From assembly GCA_963815965.1 (NCBI GenBank), contig CAWFIT010000001.1, positions 1,122,117-1,186,116 on the forward strand: a stretch of 64,000 nucleotides of DNA, read 5' to 3'. Origin of the DNA: DASVFB01 sp963815965. Lineage in GTDB: Bacteria; Actinomycetota; Thermoleophilia; Gaiellales; Gaiellaceae. Below the pieces are notes generated by a model. It had not been told where the DNA came from, did not search any database, and worked only from the letters and a program-made list of their open reading frames with translations. Below are positions 47,082 to 54,440 of the stretch, in pieces. Numbering within the stretch: position 1 is the stretch's first letter; each line of letters begins with the position of its first letter. A program made the position numbers and the translations under genes.

Positions 47082-48042
47082 GGCTCGCCTCGATCCTCGC
47101 CATCAGCCCCGTGTTCGGGTCGAAGAACTTCTTCTGCGCCTTCGTCCAGCCGCCGAGGTAGTCGATCGTGAACAACTTCGGCCGCACCGGAAAGCTGAAG
47201 CCCTTGGTCGCGCTAGGCAGTACCGGCCGGTAGCCGCTCTGCGCGAACAGCTTCTGCGCCGTCGGCGTGTAGAGGAACTTGACGAAGCTCTGCGCCGCCG
47301 TCTTGTTCTTGCTCGTGCTGAGGGAAGCGACGGGGTTGTCGATCCTGATCGTCGCCTTCGGGATGTTGAAGTACGCGGGCTGCCCGTTGTGCTGCGCGAG
47401 CAGCGCCTCGTTCTCGTAGGTCAGCAGCGCGTCGCCCTTCCCGTTCAGGAACGTGTTGAGCGCGTCGCGCGCCGACTTGTCCTGCACGGGGACGTGGTGG
47501 AAGAGCTTGTAGAGGTACTGCTCCGCCTGCTTCGGCGTCTTGCCGAGCTTGAGCTGCGCGCCGTACGCGGCGAGGACGTTCCAGCGCGCGCCGCCTGACG
47601 TGAGCGGGTTGGGCGTCAGCACTTCCACACCCGGCTTGATCAGGTCGTTCCAGCTGCGGATGTGCTTCGGGTTCCCCTCGCGGAAAACGATCACCACGAC
47701 CGAACGGGTGACGATGCCCTTGTACTTGTTCGCGTTCCAAGTCGGCGCGACGAGGCCCGCCTTGACGAGCGTGCGCATGTCGGGCTCGAGCGAGAAGTCG
47801 ACGACGTCGGCGGGCAGTCCCTTGACGATCGCCTGCGCCTGGTCGGCGGAGGGGCCGTACGACTGCGTGAACGAGACGTCCTTGCCGGCGGGCGTCTGCT
47901 GGAACGCGGGGATGATCTTCGAGAATGCGTCCTTCGGCGTCGAGTACGCGACGAGCGAAATCGTCGTGTCGGTCGTGCGGGCGCCCGCGGCGGGGACGAC
48001 GAATGCAGCGAGCAGGGCGGTGAGCAGGGCGATACGGCGCAC
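47071..48042 (-). CDS. sbp: Periplasmic-type sulfate-binding protein
   Basis: An intact 323-residue extracytoplasmic solute-binding protein. The signal sequence is VRRIALLTALLAAFVVPAAG. The mature part has ISLVAYSTPKDAFSKIIPAF, FTQSYGPSADQAQAIVKGLP, ADVVDFSLEPDMRTLVKAGL, VVVIVFREGNPKHIRSWNDL, TPNPLTSGGARWNVLAAYGA, LLTYENEALLAQHNGQPAYF and IDNPVASL. The SYGPSADQ and TPNPKTSGxARW motifs are the sulfate-binding signature. There is no lipobox cysteine near the signal cleavage site, which is unusual for a free-floating protein in a likely monoderm. Promoter and SD (AGGAG) precede GTG 48042. Confidence 0.93.
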   Translation of the reverse strand: MRRIALLTALLAAFVVPAAGARTTDTTISLVAYSTPKDAFSKIIPAFQQTPAGKDVSFTQSYGPSADQAQAIVKGLPADVVDFSLEPDMRTLVKAGLVAPTWNANKYKGIVTRSVVVIVFREGNPKHIRSWNDLIKPGVEVLTPNPLTSGGARWNVLAAYGAQLKLGKTPKQAEQYLYKLFHHVPVQDKSARDALNTFLNGKGDALLTYENEALLAQHNGQPAYFNIPKATIRIDNPVASLSTSKNKTAAQSFVKFLYTPTAQKLFAQSGYRPVLPSATKGFSFPVRPKLFTIDYLGGWTKAQKKFFDPNTGLMARIEASLGG

Positions 48043-48085
48043 GTCTCTCCTTTGTCGATCGGCTTGGTCGGGTATGCAGCCAGGC

Positions 48086-48114
48086 ATAATGCATCGAATA
48101 AGCAAGTCTGTCAA
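48086..48114 (-). promoter_or_regulatory. sigma-70-type promoter of the sbp-cysT-cysW-cysA operon
   Basis: On the minus strand a perfect TTGACA (48114-48109) is separated by 17 bases from CATTAT (48091-48086, four of six bases match). It is followed by a leader of about 35 bases with an AGGAG site before GTG 48042. Direct repeats of TGCAT flank the -10 (around 48090 and 48077) and could be an operator, perhaps for the nearby Rrf2 protein. This is the only consensus -35 box seen; most other genes here have only a -10-like motif. Confidence 0.65.
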
Positions 48115-48129
48115 ACGACAACGATCCCG

Positions 48130-48135
48130 TAAGCT
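48130..48135 (+). promoter_or_regulatory. Leaderless-type -10 element before the 48142 GT2 gene
   Basis: TAAGCT lies six bases before GTG 48142, divergent from the sulfate promoter. Confidence 0.45.
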
Positions 48136-48141
48136 CGTTCC

Positions 48142-48920
48142 GTGCCGGACGGACAGCTCGCCCTTTCGGTCGTCACGCCCGTCTACAACTCGGCCCGCTA
48201 CCTCGCCGACACGCTCGACAGCGTGGCGCGGCTCACGGTCCCGCACGAGCACATCGTCATCGACGGCGGCTCGACGGACGGGACGATCGAGCTGCTCGAG
48301 GGCCGGGAGGATCCGCGCCTCCAGTGGGTCTCCGAGCCGGACCGGGGGCAGACGGACGCCGTCAACAAGGGGTTCGCGCGTGCGCGCGGTGAGCTCGTCG
48401 GCTGGCTGAACGGCGACGACGAGTACGTGCCGGACGCCGTCGACCGGGCTGTCGCGCGCATGCAGAGCGACCCCGGGATCGACGCTGTGTACGGGTCGAT
48501 GGAGATCACCGACGAGGAGGGCACCACCCGACGCCTGTACCGGCCGCTGCCGTTCAACTGGCGGCTCTACCTCTTTATCGGCGACTACCTGACGACGCCG
48601 ACGATCATCTTCCGGCGCAACCTGCTCGAGCACGTCGGCCGTGCTCGACGAGACGTACGTTGACGCAGCCGACTACGACTTTCACCTGCGCCTGCTCCGG
48701 CACGCACGAGTCGAGCGCCGACGTGAACCGCTCGTCCGCTTTCGCTACCACGCCGAGAGCAAGACGGGCATCAACTACCGGCGCGGCCAGGAGGAGGCGC
48801 TCGCAGATCCGGCTCCGGTGGGCGCGTGGCCGGCGCGACCGTCTGCTGATGGAGGGCTACGACCGCTTCAAACGCGAGGTGTTCCCGCGCATCTCGCACT
48901 GGCCACGGATGCACGCGTGA
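48142..48920 (+). CDS. GT2 glycosyltransferase, frameshifted at the 3' end
   Basis: A GT-A glycosyltransferase of about 260 residues. The first 170 are intact: LALSVVTPVYNSARYLADTL, EHIVIDGGSTDGTIELLEGR, EPDRGQTDAVNKGFARARGE, VGWLNGDDEYVPDAVDRAVA (metal-binding DDE) and DAVYGSMEITDEEGTTRRLY. After an indel near 48643 the chain goes on as LDETYVDAADYDFHLRLLRH and RLLMEGYDRFKREVFPRISH. This is the WcaA-like subfamily in which a YDF/HLRL block follows the DXD motif. Two to three indels occur in the last 280 bases. The sugar is unknown. Confidence 0.82.
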
Positions 48921-48928
48921 CATAGGGC

Positions 48929-48934
48929 TACGAT
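48929..48934 (+). promoter_or_regulatory. Leaderless-type -10 element before the 48943 gene
   Basis: TACGAT lies eight bases before GTG 48943, inside the 22-base gap after the GT2 gene. Confidence 0.4.
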
Positions 48935-48942
48935 CCTTCGCC

Positions 48943-49601
48943 GTGCAGTCGATCATCGCTTGGCTCATCCGTCGGGACGCGTCGTACGAGCCCGACGTCC
49001 GCGCGGTGATCTCGTCGCTCGTCCAGCCTGGCTGGACGTGCGCCGACGTCGGCGCCCACGAGGGCATCTACACGCGACTGCTCGCCGAGCTCGTCGGGAA
49101 CAGAGGCCGGATCGTCGCCTTCGAGGCGCATCCGAGAACGCCCGCCGGTTGCAGAAGTCACTCGGTAGCCGGGTGCGCGGCCGTGTGGCTGTCGAGAACG
49201 TCGCCGTGACCGACGGCGCGACGGAATGGGTGACGCTCCATGCGGGGCGGCGGCGAGTTTCGCAGGAATGGAACGTCACCGGGCACGACCTTGAGGGCCG
49301 CGCGACGCCGGCCGAGTTCGAGGTGCCTGCGACGTCGCTCGACGCGTACTTCGTCGATGGCCCGCTCGACTTCGTGAAGCTCGACGTCGAGGGCGCGGAG
49401 GCGCGCGTCCTTCGCGGCATGCGCCGGTTGTTGCGCGAGCGCAGGCCGACGCTCATGGTGGAGTTCCATACGCCCGAGGGCTGGGCTGGGCGGAGCGAGC
49501 TGCTCGAGGCGGGTTATCGGCTCGTCACTCCCGCGGGCGAGCCCGTCGACGCCGGCGTGGGAGCGGTGCGCGTCTACCACTGCGTCGCGCTCACTTCTTG
49601 A
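48943..49601 (+). CDS. FkbM-family SAM-dependent methyltransferase, one or two frameshifts
   Basis: An O-methyltransferase of about 219 residues that probably caps or decorates a surface sugar. Motif I is GWTCADVGAHEGIYTRLLAE, then GRIVAFEAHP. One indel near 49138 shifts the frame; the chain goes on as ENARRLQKSLGSRVRG, VENVAVTDGATEWVTLHAG, SLDAYFVDGPLDFVKLDVEG (FkbM motif KLDVEGAE) and RGMRRLLRERRPTLMVEFH. It overlaps the next gene by a TTGA junction. FkbM proteins methylate sugar or polyketide hydroxyls; the acceptor here is unknown. Confidence 0.85.
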
Positions 49602-50611
49602 CGCTTCGGATTCACGCGGACCGCTTGCTCGTCCCTCCGGGTGGTGCGCACGTGGCGATGCTCTACCCCTTCTGGGGCCCGAATCGGGAAGACCCCGACG
49701 ATCCGAACACCGGTCGTTTCGACCGCTACGCGAAAGTCGGCACCGACTTCTTCGAGCTCGTGCCGCCCGAGTCCGCCGACGTCGTCGTGTTTCCGTGCGC
49801 GTGGACGCCCGCGCTCGCGCCCAAGGCCGAGCGGGTCGTCGTGGCCGCGCGCGAGGCCGGAAAGCCGACGGTCGTCTTCGTCGCGGGTGACGAACACCGG
49901 ACGATTCGCGATCCCATTCTCGTCTTCCAGACCTCTCTGGAGCGCTCGCGACGACTGCCGAACGAGTTCGCGCAGCCCGCGTGGAGCGAGGACTTCGTCG
50001 CGGCGCATCTCGGAGGAGAGCTTCCGCTCCGGCCGAAGGGAGCGCGTCCCGTCGTCGGCTTCTGCGGCCTTGCTCCGAGTCGCCGTGGTCTCCGCGGCCG
50101 ACTTCGCGCGCACGCCGCGCACACGTCGATCCGCGCCCGCGCACTCCGCCTCCTCGACGAGCATCCTGGCGTCGAGACAAATTTCGTTGTCCGCGAACGG
50201 TTCCTCGGCGGCGCACTGACTCGCGGCGGGCTCGACGTCGGCACGATGCGGCGCGTCCGCGTCGAGTTCGTGCAGAACATGGTCGAGAGCGACTACGTCC
50301 TGTGCGCCCGCGGCGCCGGCAACTTCTCGTACCGGCTTTACGAGACGCTGAGCTGCGGACGCGTTCCGGTCTTCGTCGACACGGATGTCGTGCTACCTCT
50401 GGACTTCGAGGCCGACTGGCGGAGCCACTGCGTGTGGGTCGACGAGTCGGAACTCGACTCGATCGGCGATCGTGTCGCCGAGTTCCACGAGGCGATCGGT
50501 GACGATGAGTTCGTTGACCTCCAGCGCTCCTGCCGCCGTTTCTGGGAGCACTACGTCGCTCCAGAGGGTTTTTTCGCGTACTTCCACGAGCATCTCGCGA
50601 GGTCCAAATGA
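49598..50611 (+). CDS. Exostosin-like glycosyltransferase
   Basis: An intact 337-residue protein. The N-terminal half includes MLYPFWGPNREDPDDPNTGR, FDRYAKVGTDFFELVPPESA and DVVVFPCAWTPALAPKAERV. The C-terminal half has the exostosin/GT47-type core VEFVQNMVESDYVLCARGAG, NFSYRLYETLSCGRVPVFVD and TDVVLPLDFEADWRSHCVWV (the R-YE-x-x-CGRVPVxVDT signature), then FVDLQRSCRRFWEHYVAPEG. Exostosin-type enzymes build or modify glycans, mostly in eukaryotes, but occur in bacterial surface loci. The TTG start at 49598 is set by the TTGA overlap with the methyltransferase. Sugar donor unknown. Confidence 0.82.
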   Translation: MTLRIHADRLLVPPGGAHVAMLYPFWGPNREDPDDPNTGRFDRYAKVGTDFFELVPPESADVVVFPCAWTPALAPKAERVVVAAREAGKPTVVFVAGDEHRTIRDPILVFQTSLERSRRLPNEFAQPAWSEDFVAAHLGGELPLRPKGARPVVGFCGLAPSRRGLRGRLRAHAAHTSIRARALRLLDEHPGVETNFVVRERFLGGALTRGGLDVGTMRRVRVEFVQNMVESDYVLCARGAGNFSYRLYETLSCGRVPVFVDTDVVLPLDFEADWRSHCVWVDESELDSIGDRVAEFHEAIGDDEFVDLQRSCRRFWEHYVAPEGFFAYFHEHLARSK

Positions 50612-50671
50612 GAATCACATGCGGGACGTGCCCGGCGGCATGGTAGTTACCTCTTGTAAGACTCTGGCGTA

Positions 50672-51280
50672 ATGCGGCCTTCGTACCTGCAGGGAATCGG
50701 CCGTTACCTTCAGCGTCCGCGCGCAGTGCTCCGCTACGACGCCGGCCTCGTGGCGGCACCCGCCGATCGCGCCAAACGCCGATTTCTCCTGCGTCTCTTC
50801 AAGGAGCGCAACCACGAGCTGCTCGTGGAATCAGGGACGTTCCTGGGCGGGACCGTCGAATACTTCCTGCCGCACGCCCGGCGAATCATCTCCGTAGAGA
50901 TCGAGCCTCATCTCTACGAGGCGGCGCAGCGCCGCTTCAAAGCGTCGCCGTCAGTCGAACTCGTGCTCGGAGACGCCTTGGAGGAGATCCCGCGGGTGCT
51001 GGATGCCGTGTCGGAGCCGCCGCTGGTCTATCTCGACGGACATTTCACCGGCGGCGTGAACAAGGAGCCGGGGCGGTTCGTCGAGCCGGCGCCGGGAATT
51101 CTCGAGAAGCTGGGCACGCTCGGCCTTCCGCCCGGCACCTCGATCATCGTGGACGACCTCCGCCTGTTCGGGCGCGGCGACGGCTTCCCCGGCTTGGACG
51201 AGCTCACCTCCGCGGCTAGAAACGCGTTCCCCGGAGCCGCGATCTATGCGGGCGTCGATTCCCTCGTGATCGCCGGCTGA
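50672..51280 (+). CDS. SAM-dependent methyltransferase-like protein
   Basis: An intact 202-residue protein. The central Rossmann part is HELLVESGTFLGGTVEYFLP (degenerate motif I), RRIISVEIEPHLYEAAQRRF (acidic strand-2 end), SVELVLGDALEEIPRVLDAV and LVYLDGHFTGGVNKEPGRFV, then TSIIVDDLRLFGRGDGFPGL. The order GTF-GGT, VEIEP, GDA and LDGHF/VDD fits small class I methyltransferases found in glycan clusters. No DNA- or protein-type recognition domain is present. ATG 50672 follows a 60-base gap containing no clear promoter. Acceptor unknown. Confidence 0.7.
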   Translation: MRPSYLQGIGRYLQRPRAVLRYDAGLVAAPADRAKRRFLLRLFKERNHELLVESGTFLGGTVEYFLPHARRIISVEIEPHLYEAAQRRFKASPSVELVLGDALEEIPRVLDAVSEPPLVYLDGHFTGGVNKEPGRFVEPAPGILEKLGTLGLPPGTSIIVDDLRLFGRGDGFPGLDELTSAARNAFPGAAIYAGVDSLVIAG

Positions 51281-51294
51281 CCGATTCGCATCCC

Positions 51295-52874
51295 TCAGAA
51301 CGGGAGTCGTACGGGTCGAAGGCGAAAACTTCCAGAGCGATGAGGGGGATCAACTGCGGGTCGATCCGGCGCCCTGACGCTCGCTACCCGAGAGCCCGCT
51401 CGCAGCGTGCGCCTGCTCGCGAAGGAGCGCAGTGGATCGATCAATGGCCGCCACTCCTCGCGGGTCACGTAGCTCCCGAGCAATAACAGGGCCGCATAGA
51501 TGCACGGTGCAGCGACTGCGGCGCCCAGGGTGGTGACAGCCGACAGCGGAATCGCCGCTGCCAGCGCCGCGAGCACCGCGACCACCGGCTCTGAGGAAGA
51601 GCCGGCGGAACGGCACGGCGAAGACGCTTCTGTGCACCATGCCCGTCTGCCAGGCAACGATCAGGCGTCTGACACGACCAGAGCCACCGCCGCTCCAGTC
51701 GGGCCGTAAGGCGGGATCAGGAGAACATTCAGGCCGACGTTGATCCCCAGGCTGACCGCGAGAATCAGCAGTCTCCGGCGCTCGCGGTAGCCCGCTAGGA
51801 GGGCGTACCAGAGCAGGTAGTTCAGGAACCCGAGCACGATGCAGCCGCCGATAATCGCCAGCGGTGTTCCCGCGCTCTCGTAGCGATCGCCGAGCACGGC
51901 CGTCACCAGGTCGTCGCTGCCGAAAACCAGGAAAAGGGCAACCGGCACGCTCAGCGAGCAGGAACACCCGCCAGAGGAGAAAGAAGGACTCGCGCGCCTG
52001 CTCGGGAGCCTCCTTGAGGCCGGCAGCAAGCAAGCGGAAAGAACGCGGGTACGATGATGTTCGGGAGGATCGCCGAGATCGCCAGCGCCGTGAGCACAAC
52101 TCCGTAGATGGCGGCCGCCGCAGTGCTGTCGAGCTTCGAGACCATCAGCAGGTCGATTCGCTCGTAGACGATCGTGATCCCCCCGGTCGCGGCGATCGGA
52201 AGCGCCGTTTGGAGGAAGGAGGGGACCTTCCGAACCTTGCCCGTGAGCACGATCGGGATCTTCAATCGCGACCTCACCAGCACGAACGCCGCCACGGCAG
52301 CCGCCGCATAGCCGAGCCCCATGGCTGTAACGAGCCCGGGCGGCCCCGAGCCGCTCGCAATGAGCGCAGCGCCCGCGGCGCCGGTGACCACAGCCTGCAG
52401 CGCGAGGAACAACGCCGGGAAGACGAGTACCCGGCGCGCCCGGAACGTCGCGTCGAGCGCAGCCAGGAAGCCCTGGAAGACGAGGTACACTGCACCGATC
52501 CCGAGCAGCGCGATGACCTCCGGCGGGTAGCCCAGCACGATCCCCACCGGCAGCATCAGCGGCGCAATGACGACCGAAGTCGCGAACTCGGCGACAAGCG
52601 CCACGCCGAGGTAGTTCGCCTCACCTGCGTGATCGGTCGACATCGACCGCAACGCGACCGTTGAGATGCCGGTCTCCGAAAAGACCCCGAAGATCCCGAT
52701 CAGCGCGAGAGCGATCGCGAAGTGTCCGTACTCCTCGACGCTGAAGGTGCGGATGGCGTAGATGGCCAGCGCCGCAGTGATCAGGAAGGAGGCGGCGCTC
52801 GAAGCCGTCATCACGACCGTGTTGAAGACGAGCGAGGCGGGCCGGGTGCTCGGGACGGAGTCTGGTTCGGTCAC
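51295..52874 (-). CDS. Wzx-like O-antigen flippase, frameshifted in the 3' half
   Basis: A membrane protein of about 520 residues with 12-14 helices. GTG 52874 starts VTEPDSVPSTRPASLVFNTV. The N-terminal half is intact: SAASFLITAALAIYAIRTFS, EEYGHFAIALALIGIFGVFS, AEFATSVVIAPLMLPVGIVL, GIGAVYLVFQGFLAALDATF and ATGGITIVYERIDLLMVSKL. After an indel near 52030 the chain passes through LAIIGGCIVLGFLNYLLWYA, GINVGLNVLLIPPYGPTGAA and LVVSDA, then LIVAWQTGMVHRSVF. RxF-EYG-F and the PPYGPTGAA loop near the end are typical Wzx/MATE-like motifs. Four or more indels fall between 52030 and 51300, so the end is approximate. Confidence 0.78.
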
Positions 52875-52878
52875 AGCG

Positions 52879-53677
52879 TTACGGTTGACGCCGGAGGAGC
52901 CGCGAGATGCGTGGCCTGATGCCGAGCCTGTACAGACCAAGTCGCTTCGCCGTTGCCGGTGCGAAGAAGCGGAGCCGCTCGACGCGCGTGAGCGATCGAG
53001 GGTGGAGCTTCAGGAGCATGAGCTCTTCCCGCTGTGCGGGACGACGGTCCCAGGACTTCGCAGCTTCGTGCCAGAGACGAACTGCGAGCTCATCGTCGGT
53101 GAGGACGGGCAACACGCCCGCGAGCGCAAGGCGAAGGCCGAACTCGGTGTCAAAGATGTAGTGCATGTCCTGCCGGAACATGCCGAACTCTTCGAACACG
53201 TCACGCCGCCAGAACGTCGAGGCTTGGGGCCAGCCCACGGTATCGATGATCCAACGATGACGCGGTGAGGTCGGCAGCTCCGGCTTCCACACCTCCATGA
53301 GCCTGCCGTCCTCGAACACGTAGCGGCACGCACCCACGATCCAGCGCGCGCCGGTCCGATCGAACAGGGCGACCACCTTCTCGAACACGCCTGGGAGGTA
53401 GTGGTCGTCGCTGTTGATGAAGGCGATGATGTCGCCCGTCGCTCGTCGCAGCCCCTTGTTGATGGCCTCGGTCTGGCCCGCGTCGGGCTCGCTCACCCAC
53501 CAGGCAAGATCATCCTCGTAACGCCGGATGACCTCCACGGAGCCCATCCGTGGATCCCCCGTCCACCACGAAGTATTCGAGCTTCTCGTAGCCCTGGTCG
53601 AGCACCGAGGTGATCGTTCGCTCGATAAAGCGCGCCTGATTGAAGGACGGCGTGATGATCGTGATCGTCGGCTGCAC
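52879..53677 (-). CDS. GT2 glycosyltransferase, one frameshift near the start
   Basis: A GT-A glycosyltransferase of about 265 residues. GTG 53677 reads VQPTITIITPSFNQARFIER, TITSVLDQGYEKLEYFVVDG and GSTD, then after one indel near 53545 GSVEVIRRYEDDLAWWVSEP, DAGQTEAINKGLRRATGDII, AFINSDDHYLPGVFEKVVAL (metal-binding SDD) and ASTFWRRDVFEEFGMFRQDM. Its ending is FFAPATAKRLGLYRLGIRPR. This is the same subfamily as the gene at 48142 (EPDxGQTxAxNKG motif). It is upstream of the flippase with only four bases between. Confidence 0.85.
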
Positions 53678-53688
53678 CGAGCCGCTGC

Positions 53689-54411
53689 TTACGTGCCGGC
53701 GCGCCCTAGGACGAGGAGGCCGAGCGCGTAGAACCACTCGGATCCCTGCGTCTGGAGCGCGTCGTCCCTGTCCAGTTGGGTCCACGCTGACGCGGCAGGG
53801 TCCCGCAGCCAGTACTGAGCCTCCTGCACGGCGTAGCCCTCCAGCAGTCGTGGAAGCCGCTCCTGACCGTAGATGCGATGGAGCGGCGCGCATATGAGAT
53901 CCCGCCCGACGGGGATCGTCAGGATCATCCGCCCGTCGGGTCGAGCAGGTCTCGCATGATCGCCATGGCCTTGAGGTCGCCGCTCGGGGTCTTCGAAGCT
54001 TCCGTAGCGGCCCGCGAGGCCAACGTGCTCGACAGACGAGCAGTTGATGATCTGATCGAAGCGCTTGCCTTCGAGTGGCCTGTCGAGAATGTCCCCTTGG
54101 ACAGGGGTCACGCGAGGATGCCGGTACTCGAGCGCGGGCGGCATCCGGTCGAGCGCGACGACCTCGTGCCCACGCTGCGCGGCCGCCAGCGACAGGAAGC
54201 CGACATCTGCGCCGAAGTCGAGCGTCGTGCCAGGTCCGTCCGCCAGCCGCGCAAGGCAGAACGACCACTCGATCGACCGATCGCCCGCCAGCGTCGCGCC
54301 GTCGCGCTCGGCAATCCGCCGTGAAGCTTCGATCGCCAAGTTGCCGGCGACGTTGAGGAGCCACCCGCTCCGATGGCGCACCCTCTCGCGAACTCCTCGT
54401 TTGGCTGTCAT
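53689..54411 (-). CDS. DUF268-family methyltransferase-like protein, two compensating indels
   Basis: A 240-residue protein. It has a degenerate methyltransferase fold: TTLDFGADVGFLSLAAAQRG, HEVVALDRMPPALEYRHPRV, TPVQGDILDRPLEGKRFDQI, then the DUF268 block INCSSVEHVGLAGRYGSFED. It continues with GRMILTIPVGRDLICAPLHR and IYGQERLPRLLEGYAVQEAQ. Between these two halves a 20-residue stretch reads out of register (PERRPQGHGDHARPARP) because two opposite indels restore the frame; the expected text is GDLKAMAIMRDLLDP. DUF268 proteins are common in glycan loci and are of unknown biochemical function. It is divergent from the 54441 gene. Confidence 0.8.
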   Translation of the reverse strand: MTAKRGVRERVRHRSGWLLNVAGNLAIEASRRIAERDGATLAGDRSIEWSFCLARLADGPGTTLDFGADVGFLSLAAAQRGHEVVALDRMPPALEYRHPRVTPVQGDILDRPLEGKRFDQIINCSSVEHVGLAGRYGSFEDPERRPQGHGDHARPARPDGRMILTIPVGRDLICAPLHRIYGQERLPRLLEGYAVQEAQYWLRDPAASAWTQLDRDDALQTQGSEWFYALGLLVLGRAGT

Positions 54412-54440
54412 CGCTTCTCCAAGCTAGCGCCCCTTCTAGC

